Below, piece by piece: positions 27,771 to 38,470 of a stretch of 64,000 nucleotides of DNA. The notes under the pieces were generated by a model. It saw nothing but the letters and a program-made list of their open reading frames with translations. It did no database searches and was not told the origin of the DNA. The position numbers and the translations under genes are program-made. Numbering within the stretch: the stretch's first letter is position 1; each line of letters starts with the position of its first letter. The stretch is from Corallium rubrum (taxonomy: Eukaryota; Cnidaria; Anthozoa; Scleralcyonacea; Coralliidae), in contig OZ036007.1 in assembly GCA_964035015.1 (NCBI GenBank), positions 186,001 through 250,000 on the forward strand. The letters are read 5' to 3'.

Positions 27771-28033
27771 GTCTTAGAAAAATTACAATCTTTTATAAGA
27801 GTCACCAAATCATTGAAAGAATACAAACTTAATATTCTCATAATGCCTAAAGACGTAAAATAGGACGAGTATACTCCAGAAACACTACACGGGAAAGACA
27901 CTGTTTGTCAAACATTTGGAATCAAACATTTGGAACTTCGGGAATTAGTCGGAGAGCTATCGGTTATGACGTTTACACGGGGCGAGTAGCAGTAGAGGGT
28001 CCCAAAGGAGCCTGAGACGAATGACCTCGCCTA
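27771..28033 (-). repeat. Right arm of the outer inverted repeat, part 1
   Basis: Matches the reverse complement of about 5310-5578 (for example CACCAAATCATTGAAAGAATAC, CACGGGAAAGACACTG). It stops at the target duplication of the inserted Mutator-like element and resumes at 36168. Confidence 0.75.
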
Positions 28034-28042
28034 GACTTGCCT
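28034..28042. other. 9-bp target duplication of Mutator-like element, left copy
   Basis: GACTTGCCT stands directly before the left inverted end and again at 36159-36167 after the right one. The empty site is seen in inverted orientation in the left outer arm near 5293-5301. Confidence 0.8.
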
Positions 28043-29516
28043 CAACCTCGTACCCAGGGTTCTCCCTCTAACGAGAGAAAGACCCTGGTAGGAGCTGCTG
28101 ACGATTTGCTGACGTTGCACCGAGCAAAAAATTTAATACGGAAGGGGGGGGGGGTGCTCTGTGTGCAATTGTTATCACTTCGGACTTGCCGGCTAATTTA
28201 GTTGTTAAAAACTGAAATGTTTCTACCTGGTTGTCGATTATCATTGCAAACACTTAATACTGGTCAATAATTACTTATTTAAAAATGGAGACATCAATTG
28301 AAGATTACTCATATTGGAGATTTCATGCCTAAAACATTGTCTTCGATTTATCGCTTTGGAATATTAAAGCAGGTTAGTTTTCGCACTTTGTTTTACAGTG
28401 GCGGGTCGATATCAAACAGTTTGAAGTCTGGGATCTTCATTTGGTACCAAAAAACTTAAGTTATTTGCCATTTTTTGCATGCTTGGCCTAAAGGAAAAGA
28501 TTGTCTGACTGAAATAATTGATTGAATTGTCTAAAATAATTACTAGGCTACGACTTGTGGTTTTATTTACTTTTTTGTTGTATCATGCAAGGTCGTTCAA
28601 AATATCTCTAGGCTAGCTTATTGAAGTTTACTGTGAAACAAGATTCTCAGGTAAAAAGTGTTGGCAGTTGAGTATACAGTACAAGATTGATTACTTTTAT
28701 ATTATCGTTAAAACACAAGTTAGTTTATATAAGGAAGTTAAGTTTTGTCGAAGAAGTATGAAGAAGAGTTTTTCAGTTCTGTTTTAATAAGCGTTTGTAC
28801 GCTTCGTTTCAATAACATTTCTTACAAAATTCAAATATGCTTAAGCCTCAAACGCCAAGATATAGTTACATAGCAAAACCAACTGCTGTTTGTATAATTT
28901 TAATGATATCTGCGATTCAAGAAGGGGACAGCCGGAAACATGAATTAACTAACAAACAGATAGTTTATATTGTGAGTTTCAGGAGTTTTTCATTTTGATG
29001 AGGTTCTGTCGATTATTGTCGGAAAGGATAGTGGGTATTACTTTTGTCAAAATCGGTCGCAAAAACATATAAAAACATCAATAATTTAACAAATTAAAAG
29101 CTGGTTACCACTCAGGATATATTTCATCTGACAGGAACGGATAGAAAAGTTTTTCTTGTCTTAAAATCATTAGTTCCGTACGCAAGCTCATAAGACAAAA
29201 GAAACTTTCCTGTCCTGTTCCTGCACTGAGAAAAGTTTTCCCGAGTGAAAACCAAAATCTTTTTCAAATGCCGTTGAGGAGTGGAAGTATAAGCTGTATC
29301 TTTTAACTCAAGTAAAAGTGGCTTGGCTTTCAGAAATAACATACTTGAAGATCTCAAAACTGTTAATTCGCCTTTCACAAGCTCTGCAGACCAAACGTGG
29401 AAGTGAGTCGACATTATTGGGAATTGAAGCACAGTATATATCTTCCGCAGCCGATATTTAATAGAGTTTCTTGAGTCTTTTTTTTTTGAATACATTTTTT
29501 GAGTGTTGCATATCAC

Positions 29517-29906
29517 TGTCGAATGTTTGTAATCTTAATTATATATTTTAGTTATTATTAGTTATTAATTAGTTTGTATTATTATAATCAAGTTTTGTAA
29601 TATGTAGAAGGTGATACTTGTGAACTTTGATCAGAGACTGAATGTGGCATTCACGTGTAAACAATAGACAATGTAAGGTGGAGCTTCCGGGCGACACCGT
29701 CGTAAGTATAATATATAGGATTGAATGTCAGTTGTCACTAGAACTTGCCTAGCGAGCAGAATGCTAGCGAGTTACAGAGAAGTAATAAACCTAAGATGTT
29801 GAACTAAGACTGTGTGTGATTCCAAAACAGATAGATACAGTCCCCTGATTGTGGTTTGAACCAGCAGAAGCGCAACTAATTCGACGCGGAGTAGAAAAGT
29901 GCAACA
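29517..29906 (+). repeat. BEL/Pao 5' LTR
   Basis: Starts TGTCGAATG and ends GTGCAACA. The stretch right after it (CTTGGTCCAGTCGAG) is the likely primer-binding region. The matching tRNA was not identified. Confidence 0.93.
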
Positions 29907-29991
29907 CTTGGTCCAGTCGAGCCGGAGGCGAAGATTCGGAGAGAAGAACTTGGTCTTTCGTCGAAACATCTTCGCGCACTAGAACTTTGAA

Positions 29992-30975
29992 ATGGACGAG
30001 TTAATGAAAAAGAAGAGAATACGCGCAGGACACAAAGGTTCAGCAACAAAGATAGTGGCAAAAATTCACGAAAGGCTTACGAACGCCGACACTGATGAAA
30101 CGGACAGAAATGTTTTGAGACAGCTGAAAGACACGTTGAACGACAAAATACAGTTACTAAAAGATCTCGATGAAGATATTATCGAGTTAATGAGCAGCAG
30201 CGAAGCAGAAGACGCTGACGAGGAACTAGCCAAAGAAATTGAAGAAGCAGACAATCTGAGAGCAGAGTTGCGAAAACTTATCCTCGATATTGATGACGCG
30301 CTGCGTCAAACCACAGCGCCGACACCGCAAATGACGCCATTCTCGCCGTTCGTCCGTAACGAACCACAAAAAACTATTCGAGCAAAGCTGCCAAAATTAG
30401 AAGTAAAGAAATTCGGTGGTAAAGTGCAAGAGTGGCAAGAGTTTTGGGACTGTTTCGACAGTTCAGTGAACAAGAACGATTGTTTGTCTGATGTAGACAA
30501 ATTCGCTTATCTGAGAAGTCTTTTGGTCGAGCCAGCAAAGTCAACCATCGCTGGGTTCGCGCTCACAGGAGTAAATTACAAAGAAGCGGTGGATCTTCTC
30601 AAGAAGCGTTTTGGAAAGAAAAATGCCATCCAGAAAGCGCACATCCAAGAACTTATGAATATTAAACCCGTGTTCAACGATAGAGACATCCAAAGACTCC
30701 GGAAGCTGTATGACACGTGCGAGACAAACTACCGAGGTCTAAAAGCCCTGGGAGTGGAAGAGAGCGCATACCTCCACCATCGTAGTGCCAGAGATCTTGG
30801 AGAAGTTGCCAGAGTCATTTCGTTTGACCATAACGAGGGGTGTCGACTTTTTGGAATGGTCAATGCGAGAAGTCTTGGAAGCCCTGCTGAAGGAGATCGA
30901 GCTACGAGAAGCACACGAGTCAGTGGTCACCAAAACCGAGAAGCCAGAAAGAAAGACCCAATATCAGCAGCGTAG
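29992..30975 (+). CDS. gag: BEL/Pao gag (DUF1759-type), frame changes near 30770
   Basis: The capsid precursor begins at the ATG at 29992, 85 bp after the LTR. It has a lysine-rich start, a long helical region rich in D/E, then the DUF1759-like core (LPKLEVKKFGGKVQEWQEF...DCFDSSV, AYLRSLLVEPAKSTIAGF, DLLKKRFGKK). At about 30768-30772 the expected continuation moves to another frame, in which the gag-pol frame continues to 35497. An extra C in TACCTCC would explain it. After this point the reading here to 30975 is off-frame. Normal BEL elements use one frame, so this is probably a lesion. A programmed shift is less likely. Confidence 0.88.
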   Translation: MDELMKKKRIRAGHKGSATKIVAKIHERLTNADTDETDRNVLRQLKDTLNDKIQLLKDLDEDIIELMSSSEAEDADEELAKEIEEADNLRAELRKLILDIDDALRQTTAPTPQMTPFSPFVRNEPQKTIRAKLPKLEVKKFGGKVQEWQEFWDCFDSSVNKNDCLSDVDKFAYLRSLLVEPAKSTIAGFALTGVNYKEAVDLLKKRFGKKNAIQKAHIQELMNIKPVFNDRDIQRLRKLYDTCETNYRGLKALGVEESAYLHHRSARDLGEVARVISFDHNEGCRLFGMVNARSLGSPAEGDRATRSTRVSGHQNREARKKDPISAA

Positions 30976-33900
30976 TTTGGGAGGATCAGCCGCAGCTCTC
31001 CTTAATATCAGGCAAGAAAAGGCGAAATGTGCATTCTGCATGCAGGAACATCCTCACGAAGAATGTAAGAAAGTTACCAATGTAAACGAACGTAAACAAC
31101 TAATTCGTAAGTACGGACGATGTTTTGTTTGTTTAAAAAAGGGACATATAGGTAAAAACTGTTTAAGCACTAATAATTGTAATGCATGTGGGAAACGACA
31201 CCATAGGTCTGTTTGTGAGAGTACTGGGGTTCTTGCTGACACTGTTGAGTCCAATAATCATTCTTGTCTGAGTTCGAAGGGTCGAGTGGCATTGCAGACA
31301 GCACAAGCTTTAGTGAAGGGAGTGAAAGGCAGTGTGAGGGTGCGGGTATTGTTTGACTCAGGAAGCCATCGCTCCTTCGTGACAGTGAGGGCAGCTCAGG
31401 TAGCAGGAATATCAGTTAAAAGGAAAGAATGGATAGAAATAAGAGCGTTTTGGCAAGAGAAGGCAGAGGGGAAATTACGTGAAGTTTATGAATTGGAAGT
31501 GTCACCAGTTGAAGGGGGAGAAAGTGTGAAAATTGAGGTGTATGGAGTGGAGAGCATTTCCCAAATAAAAAATGAACATGTAGAATTAAGGAAAAGGGAA
31601 TATCCACATTTACAAGGTTTGTGGTTCTCAGATGTTTGTAAAGGAAAGGAAGTTTTGGAAATAGAATTGTTGATTGGGGCAGATTATCTTTGGCATTTTC
31701 AGGAAGGCAGAACGGCTAGAGGAAAAAGTGATGAGCCTGTTGCTGTACACACTAAGCTAGGATGGGTACTATCTGGTCCCATCAAGGGAAGTAAGTTGAA
31801 TGAAGAGAATAATACTTTATTTTGTGGTGAGGTGAATTGTGTTGAGCACAGAGTTGTACAGGGTGATAAGATACTTGATGAAGGTGTTCAACGACTGTGG
31901 GATTTTGAAACATTAGGAATAAGGGAGGAAGATGATGTGCATGAGTCTCTTAAAGATTCAATAAAGTTTAATGGCCAACGATACAGTGTAAGTTTACCTT
32001 GGAAGGAAGGTCATGGTGTGTTACCAAGTAATTATAGTAGTAGTTTGAAGCGGTTAAGAGGTCAAGTAGTGAGGTTAAAGAAGGATCCAGACATTTTAAA
32101 TGAATATGACAGAGTAATGAAGGAACAGCTGGAAAGAGGTATTATAGAGCCAGTAGTTGAATTGGAAAAGGCTAAAATGATTCATTATCTACCACATCAT
32201 GCAGTAGTTCGAAAGGAGGCCAAAACAACAAAGGTAAGAGTTGTTTATGATGCTTCGTGTAAGGACTCTGTAAAGGGTACTTCTTTAAATGATTGCCTTC
32301 ATGTAGGACCACCATTAGCCCCGTTATTGTTCCACATATTATTGAGATTTAGAGAAAAGAGAATTGCATTAGTGGCAGACATTGAGAAAGCATTTCTCAA
32401 TGTGGAAGTTAATCAGGTTGATAGAGATTGCTTAAGGTTTCTTTGGGTGGAGGATATCAATGATAAAGAGATTAAGCCAGTAGAATATAGATTCTGTAGA
32501 GTTGTGTTTGGTGTGAACTGTTCACCATTCTTATTGAATGCGACATTGCAGTATCACTTAGACAGTTTTGTAAGTGAAGATCCTCAGTTTGCAAGGAAAT
32601 TGAAAGACAGTTTTTATGTAGATGACTTGGTAGCAGGTGAACAGACTGATGATCAAGCACTCTTATTGTTTGAATCTGCCAATAAAAGGTTAAAGGAAGG
32701 AGGGTTTAAGCTTAGGAAGTGGCTTTGTAACAGTGAAGCTTTGTTAGAAAAAATAAAATCTATTGAAGAAAATGATAGCAAAGAGAATACATTGGACAAC
32801 CAAACATATGCCAAATCTTCTCTTGGGATGAAGAATGAAAGTGGCACTTCAGAGAAAGTCCTTGGTATAGCTTGGAATTGTAAATCAGATACCTTTCAGT
32901 TTTGTTTCTTAGAATTGGCAGAGAGAGCAAAATCATTGCCTATTACTAAGCGTAACATCCTTAGTGTTTTAGCAGGGTTATATGATCCTTTAGGTATAAT
33001 CAGTCCAGTGGCAGTGAGTATTAAGATGTTGTTCCAAGAGTTATGTTTAGAAGGAGTTGCTTGGGATGATGAGCTTGAAGACAAGAGAAAGAAAACGTGG
33101 TTGGATTGGGTTGAAGATCTTGAAAGAGTAAGGTACATTGTAGTAGCCAGATGTGTGTATGGTCAATTAGTAGGTAAAACAAAGTGTTCATTGCATGGGT
33201 TTGCAGATGCTAGCTTAAAGGCCTATTGTGCAATTGTGTATTTTGTGTGCGAGTTAAATGGTGGTTATCATGTGGAATTGTTGACCTCCAAAACAAGAAT
33301 TGCACCAATGAAGGTTCAAACTATTCCCAGGTTGGAACTTATGTCTGCTAGAATTCTAGCTAAATTGATGGACACAGTTAGGACAGCGGTGACAGTGGAC
33401 ATAGAGTTTAGCGAGACTCATTACTGGTTAGACAGTAAGACAGCCTTATGCTGGATTAATAATCGGGGTGAGTGGAAGCAATTTGTCAGGCATAGAGTAA
33501 ATGAAATTCTGAAACTGAGTAAGAAGAAGGATTGGGGTCACTGCCCTGGAGAAGAAAACCCTGCTGACCTAGGCTCTAGAGGGGTATCTGCATCTCAGTT
33601 GAAAGAAAGTGAACTTTGGTGGAAGGGACCAAAGTGGTTGTCCAGTCCAAAGAGTCATTGGCCAGTTGCAGAGGAAATTGCAGATACAAATGACAGTTTG
33701 ATAGAAGTTAAGAAAACAATTGTCATGAAAACGCAGGTGGTTGAGAGTCCTAGTATAGCAAATGTGATTGACTTTGAGACTTATAGTAAATTAGGTAAAC
33801 TTGTTAAGGTTACTGCATGGGTGATGAGGTTTATTAAGAATTTGAAGAGGAAATTAGAAAGAAATGAAATAGAAATTGGTAGATTGAAGGTAGAAGAGAT

Positions 33901-35497
33901 TGCTGTAGCTGAGAGTGCTTTGATAAAGTCTGCTCAAGCAAGTTTGAAGTCTGGAAGTGATTATCAACAATTAGTCAATCAGTTAGGATTGGTAGAAAGA
34001 GACGGGGTGTTGAGGTGCAAAGGTAGGCTTTGCAATGCAGATTTAGAGGACGAAGCTAGGGAACCAATAATCCTACCAAAGGAACATTGGATAACTGAAT
34101 TGATTATTAGGGCATGTCACAAACGAGTACACCATTGTGGACTGCGAGCTACGCTTGCAGAGTTAAGAAGTGGGTATTGGATACCTAGAGGTAGACAGGT
34201 AGTTACGAAATCAATCAATGAGTGTTTTGTGTGCAAGAAGCACATTGGTAAGTCTTACAGGGCACCAGTAGAAGCGAATTTGCCAGCATTTAGAGTGCAA
34301 GAATCACCACCCTTCTCTAAAGTAGGTGTTGATTTTGCAGGACCATTGTTTGCTAAAGAAGGAAAGGAAATGGTTAAGGTGTATATTGCATTGTTCACAT
34401 GCTGTGTGACAAGGGCAGTTCATCTTGATTTAGTGAGGAATCTGAGTGCTCCTTGTTTCTTGAATTGTTTGCGAAGGTTCACTTCAAGGAGAGGTGCTCC
34501 TACACTTATAGTTTCAGACAATGCCAAGACGTTTAAGGCTACACAGAAGGCGTTGAAAGCATTGTATGATAGTAAAGAAGTGAAAATATATTTGGAGAAT
34601 AATGGTTTGAAATGGCAATTTAATTTGGAAAGGGCTCCTTGGTGGGGAGGATTTTTTGAGAGGATGGTTGGGTTGGTAAAGGGGTGTTTGCGTAAGGTGC
34701 TTGGTAATGCTAAGTTAACTTTTGACGAATTGCTAACAACTTTGGTTGAGGTTGAAGGTACTCTGAACTCTAGACCATTGACATACCTATATGATGAGGT
34801 GGAGACGGAAGTCTTGACACCTTCACATCTAATATTTGGGCGAAGGCTTGTGTCAATGCCAGATGAAATTACCCATAAGGTTAATGATGACGAGGGAGAA
34901 GTTAAGCGGAGATTTAAGTATTTGGCTAGAATGCGAGTTCACTTTTGGAAAAGATGGCGAAAGGAATATTTGACGAATTTAAGAGAATATCACAGAGGAA
35001 AGAAAGGAGAGGTGGGTAGATGTGTTAAAGTGGGAGACGTGGTTTTAGTGTTTGACGAGAATCTTAAGAGAGGATATTGGAAAATGGCGAGGGTTGAAAG
35101 CTTAATGATTGGAAGAGATCAGAGAGTAAGAGGAGCAAGAGTAAAAGTGATAACCAAAGGAAATCCAGTGTATTTAAACAGGCCAGTACAGAAATTATAT
35201 CCGTTGGAAGTGAGTGAGAATGATATTGTGAAGACGAAAGAGAAAGGACTTGATGAGGTAAAAGAGAAAGGACTTGATGAGGTAAAAGAGAAAGGACTTG
35301 ATGAGGTAAAAGAGAAAGGAAGTGGAGGGAGTGAAGAAGGGATGATGAAAGCTGAGGTGGAGAATAGCGTAGTTGGCAGAAGACCCAGACGGGCTGCGGC
35401 CATGGATGCACGTTGGAAAACGCAAGTCATGTTTGAACCCTATAGGCTCAAAGGGGGGAGTGTGTCGAATGTTTGTAATCTTAATTATATATTTTAG
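30785..35497 (+). CDS. pol: BEL/Pao pol polyprotein (protease, RT, RNase H, integrase)
   Basis: This long frame starts inside the gag C-terminal region, and the first ATG shown is not a true start. It has zinc knuckles (CAFCMQEHPHEEC and CFVCLKKGHIGKNC, about residues 80-126), an aspartic protease motif VLFDSGSHRSF (about 188), RT with YVDDLVAG (about 611), an RNase H-like GFADASLKAYCAIVY (about 805) and an integrase zinc region (HKRVHHCG...CFVCKK, about 1115-1155). The integrase core has Asp in GVDFAG, Asp in VSDNAKTF and Glu in GFFERMV, followed by a C-terminal DUF5641-like domain (YLARMRVHFWKRWRKEYL). Near the end, four VKEKGLDE-type units repeat (about 1485-1520). The frame is open throughout. 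Confidence 0.95.
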   Translation: MPEILEKLPESFRLTITRGVDFLEWSMREVLEALLKEIELREAHESVVTKTEKPERKTQYQQRSLGGSAAALLNIRQEKAKCAFCMQEHPHEECKKVTNVNERKQLIRKYGRCFVCLKKGHIGKNCLSTNNCNACGKRHHRSVCESTGVLADTVESNNHSCLSSKGRVALQTAQALVKGVKGSVRVRVLFDSGSHRSFVTVRAAQVAGISVKRKEWIEIRAFWQEKAEGKLREVYELEVSPVEGGESVKIEVYGVESISQIKNEHVELRKREYPHLQGLWFSDVCKGKEVLEIELLIGADYLWHFQEGRTARGKSDEPVAVHTKLGWVLSGPIKGSKLNEENNTLFCGEVNCVEHRVVQGDKILDEGVQRLWDFETLGIREEDDVHESLKDSIKFNGQRYSVSLPWKEGHGVLPSNYSSSLKRLRGQVVRLKKDPDILNEYDRVMKEQLERGIIEPVVELEKAKMIHYLPHHAVVRKEAKTTKVRVVYDASCKDSVKGTSLNDCLHVGPPLAPLLFHILLRFREKRIALVADIEKAFLNVEVNQVDRDCLRFLWVEDINDKEIKPVEYRFCRVVFGVNCSPFLLNATLQYHLDSFVSEDPQFARKLKDSFYVDDLVAGEQTDDQALLLFESANKRLKEGGFKLRKWLCNSEALLEKIKSIEENDSKENTLDNQTYAKSSLGMKNESGTSEKVLGIAWNCKSDTFQFCFLELAERAKSLPITKRNILSVLAGLYDPLGIISPVAVSIKMLFQELCLEGVAWDDELEDKRKKTWLDWVEDLERVRYIVVARCVYGQLVGKTKCSLHGFADASLKAYCAIVYFVCELNGGYHVELLTSKTRIAPMKVQTIPRLELMSARILAKLMDTVRTAVTVDIEFSETHYWLDSKTALCWINNRGEWKQFVRHRVNEILKLSKKKDWGHCPGEENPADLGSRGVSASQLKESELWWKGPKWLSSPKSHWPVAEEIADTNDSLIEVKKTIVMKTQVVESPSIANVIDFETYSKLGKLVKVTAWVMRFIKNLKRKLERNEIEIGRLKVEEIAVAESALIKSAQASLKSGSDYQQLVNQLGLVERDGVLRCKGRLCNADLEDEAREPIILPKEHWITELIIRACHKRVHHCGLRATLAELRSGYWIPRGRQVVTKSINECFVCKKHIGKSYRAPVEANLPAFRVQESPPFSKVGVDFAGPLFAKEGKEMVKVYIALFTCCVTRAVHLDLVRNLSAPCFLNCLRRFTSRRGAPTLIVSDNAKTFKATQKALKALYDSKEVKIYLENNGLKWQFNLERAPWWGGFFERMVGLVKGCLRKVLGNAKLTFDELLTTLVEVEGTLNSRPLTYLYDEVETEVLTPSHLIFGRRLVSMPDEITHKVNDDEGEVKRRFKYLARMRVHFWKRWRKEYLTNLREYHRGKKGEVGRCVKVGDVVLVFDENLKRGYWKMARVESLMIGRDQRVRGARVKVITKGNPVYLNRPVQKLYPLEVSENDIVKTKEKGLDEVKEKGLDEVKEKGLDEVKEKGSGGSEEGMMKAEVENSVVGRRPRRAAAMDARWKTQVMFEPYRLKGGSVSNVCNLNYIF

Positions 35498-35852
35498 TTA
35501 TTATTAGTTATTAATTAGTTTGTATTATTATAATCAAGTTTTGTAATATGTAGAAGGTGATACTTGTGAACTTTGATCAGAGACTGAATGTGGCATTCAC
35601 GTGTAAACAATAGACAATGTAAGGTGGAGCTTCCGGGCGACACCGTCGTAAGTATAATATATAGGATTGAATGTCAGTTGTCACTAGAACTTGCCTAGCG
35701 AGCAGAATGCTAGCGAGTTACAGAGAAGTAATAAACCTAAGATGTTGAACTAAGACTGTGTGTGATCCCAAAACAGATAGATACAGTCCCCTGATTGTGG
35801 TTTGAACCAGCAGAAGCGCAACTACTTCGACGCGGAGTAGAAAAGTGCAACA
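35463..35852 (+). repeat. BEL/Pao 3' LTR
   Basis: The copy of 29517-29906 follows the purine tract AAAGGGGGGAGTG. The pol stop codon (35497) lies inside the LTR. Confidence 0.93.
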
Positions 35853-36167
35853 ATCACAAACAGAACGACACAGGCGACAGCAATTTGTGTTTTTATTTGA
35901 GTTGCGTATATTTTTCTTGGACTTTCTGGCTGATAATATTTTTTTACATTCAATGAGAAATATTGCGAATGATAATATTTATAATAAAAGCAGGAAAATC
36001 ATAAAGCTGACACTAGCCGACTCGGAACAATATTATACTTAATTGCCTCCCCTCTCAGAAAAAAATAAATTGTTACCACCCAGAATCTGGGTTGTGGCGT
36101 CAGCAGCTCCTACCAGGGTCTTTCTCTCGCTAGAGAGAAAACCCTGAGTACGAGGTTGGACTTGCCT

Positions 36168-36352
36168 AAGCGTTTAATCCCCTTGATGACCCGTAAGAGT
36201 TTCTCTTTTGTCTCCTGCACGTGCACTGAGGATAAACATTCAAATATCACACTTTGTAACAGAAAACGTAGCAACACTTTCTAAGTAATAAATCGCTTTG
36301 CCTTTATATTTCGACATTTAAAATCGTTCTTTTCGGGACTTCTTAAAGTGAC
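36168..36352 (-). repeat. Right arm of the outer inverted repeat, part 2
   Basis: Matches the reverse complement of about 5110-5290 (TCTCTTTTGTCTCCTGCACG, AATAAATCGCTTTG, CGTTCTTTTC..GACTTCTTAAAGTGA). It is cut by the Gypsy element at 36353 and resumes at 38623. Confidence 0.75.
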
Positions 36353-36464
36353 TGTAGTGTTCAGCGGTTTTGGGCACTGTACACCCGGGGGATAGGGGCG
36401 AGGGACACGGGGCGAAGGATGTACTTGGGAGAGGTGTGATGGCGATTGTATTGAACCTAAAGAT

Positions 36465-37499
36465 ATGTTGTTTGACTTGTTTCTACTTTACAAGCGGAAA
36501 ACTGCACAACTACTTCACTTGGAGGGTTTGCAACTCCATGATATTTACGAAGAACTTGTTGATCTAGAAACAACTAAAGCTGAGACAGACGACGAATACA
36601 AGGTATGCATTAGGAAGCTTGATAATTATTTTAATGTTAAAAACGATGTCCCCTACGAGAGACACGTATTTCGTCAATTAACAGCAAAGGACAATGAAAC
36701 AACGGGTCAATTCATCGCTCGTTTACGACTACAAGCACATCTTTGTGATTTCGGTACTTCCCTCAACGATAATTTAAGAGATCAACTCATTGATAAGATA
36801 AGAGACACTGGCCTAAAGAAGAAATTGTTACGAACAAATAATATCACCTTGGAAGAAGCTCTATCTCAATCTCGTGCATGGGAAGCTGTAGAGCAGCAAG
36901 TTCGTCAAATGACCTTGGGAAATGAAGAGGAGCGCGGTGTTAATTCAGTGACAACACCACAACAGCCACGCAAAACAAAGGAAGACAGGACTTGTTTTAA
37001 TTGTGGCCGAAAGAGGCACAATGCACGAGATCAAAATTGTCCTGCTAGAGGTAAAATGTGTTCGAAATGCAGTAAGTATGGGCATTTTGGGTTGTGTTGT
37101 CGGGGAGGAAAGACCATTCAACTAACCAAGAAACCAAGGGACAACTCCAATGAGCAAGAGTGTTCTCGCAATCGTGAGAAAAACAATGATAAGCAAGCCA
37201 ATTGTGTGGAGGAACAGCAGCAGGTCTATGAAGAAGAAAATGGTGTGTTTTCATATGCGTTTTCTGTCACAGAGAACACATGTGCAGTGTCAAAGTCTAC
37301 TGGGTCAACTATCATGGTCAGCATTTCTAATTACAAGATGCAAATGCTGGTGGATTCTGGTTCGGCGACAAATTTAATCGGTGAAGCCACTTTTCAAGAG
37401 TTGAAAATGCTGGGATTGACAACGGGTCTCCAAGATTGCCCACAACGGCTGTATATGCATATGAAGGACAGGAACTCGATGTTATTGGACAGATTTTAG
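36465..37499 (+). pseudogene. gag: Gypsy gag-protease, N-terminally truncated
   Basis: The frame begins within the LTR, so the first residues are not native. From about 36500 it encodes a retrotransposon gag core (LLHLEGLQLHDIYEELVD, DEYKVCIRKLDNYFN, TTGQFIARLRLQAHLCDFG). Two zinc knuckles follow (CFNCGRKRHNARDQNC and CSKCSKYGHFGLCC, near 36992-37100). An aspartic protease motif MLVDSGSATNLIGE lies near 37347, after which the frame closes at 37499. RT continues at a distance in other frames. Confidence 0.85.
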
Positions 37500-37649
37500 T
37501 ATTCCAAGTGCGAAAGCAATGGAAAACTTTGTCGTTGTTAAGAGGACGGTGCCTGCTGGGTTAGTCGACTGCAAAAGAACTTGGCATCCTTCGCATCGGA
37601 GCTGAGTGCAACGTTTGTGCAGACACCTGTGACTCTGCTGACCCAGCCT

Positions 37650-38404
37650 TCGAAGCAATGGTCAAAGCCCAATATCCAAGTGTCTTTCACAGAATTGGAA
37701 AACTCAAGAATTATCAACTTAAACTGCATATAGATGATTCTGTGACTCCAGTGGCTCAGAAGACACGACGTGTTCCTTTTTCCTTGAAAACCAAGGTGAC
37801 TCAAGTTGAATGAACTTCTGGACAATGACATTATTGAACAAGTGGAAGGACCAACTACCTGGGTAAGTCCTGCTGTTGTTACTCCAAAGCCATCGGGGGA
37901 TATTAGGCTCTGTGTGGACATGCGCAGAGCAAATACAGCTCTCATGCGAGAGAAGTTGCCTATACCCACCGTTGATGAAATACTGGAAAACCTAAACGGA
38001 AGCACCATTTTTTCCAAGCTCGACGAAAACTGGCGAATGAAGATTACATCGACCAGAAATTTCATGCCAGTGATAAAGATATCCACGAAGGTGATTTAGT
38101 TTTGCTAGAGAAGAAGAAGGAAAACAAATTATCTTCTGCTTACGAGAAGGAACCATATCAAGTCGTCACGCGGCAGGGAGACCAGGTTTCGTTGCGGTCT
38201 ACCAAGGGTGGAGAAGAATACAATCTACAGCACGTTAAACCATTCGTCAAACCAGACATTCACGATAAAAGTCCTGATGTCACAGATCACAAAGATACCT
38301 ATCTTGACCAAGAAGTAAAATTAAGACGATCGAACAGAGTCGTTAGAAAACCGAAAGCTCTGGACGACTTCGTTATTTGGGTTAAAACTGTGTATTGTAG
38401 TTAA
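37650..38404 (+). pseudogene. pol: Gypsy pol remnant: RT fingers joined to integrase C-terminal tail
   Basis: Frames here encode the region before RT (HIDDSVTPVAQKTRRVPF), the fingers of RT (ELLDNDIIEQVEGPTTWVSPAVVTPKPSGDIRLCVDMR, REKLPIPTVDEILENL) and then, from about 38022, jump straight to the tail after integrase (EGDLVLLEKKK, PYQVVTRQGDQVSLRSTKGGEEYNLQHVKPF). The catalytic YxDD box, RNase H and integrase core are absent, so a deletion of some 2 kb or more removed them. A frame change near 37806 adds to the damage. Confidence 0.85.
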
Positions 38405-38470
38405 AGAACAAACAAAAACAGTTACAGTTCATATTGTAGTTTTAAGGTTTAAAAGTAAGGAAAGAGGGGA

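Larger units (their letters stand above)
29517..35852 (+). mobile_element. BEL/Pao LTR retrotransposon, young copy
   Basis: Two 390-bp LTRs bound the element. They differ at only two positions that I could find (T/C near 29820 versus 35767, and A/C near 29879 versus 35825). The 5-bp duplication ATCAC flanks it (29512-29516 and 35853-35857). The internal order gag, zinc knuckles, aspartic protease, RT, RNase H, integrase is that of BEL/Pao elements. The only coding break seen is one frameshift in gag. Confidence 0.95.
28043..36158. mobile_element. Mutator-like non-autonomous DNA transposon, interrupted by BEL/Pao element
   Basis: The ends are inverted copies of about 62-66 bp (28043 to about 28105, and about 36093-36158), starting CAACCTCGTAC and containing TCTCTC.AACGAGAGAAAGACCCTGGTAGGAGCTGCTGACG-type sequence. 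A 9-bp target duplication is typical of Mutator-like elements. Without the inserted retrotransposon the element is about 1.8 kb and codes for no transposase I can see. The body at 28106-29511 and 35858-36092 is AT-rich without genes. A G-run occurs near 28146. Confidence 0.78.

Noticed and set aside
35064..35430. Reverse-strand serine/leucine-rich frames opposite BEL/Pao pol
   Set aside because: They are antisense to the integrase tail and its repeats, with no independent support.
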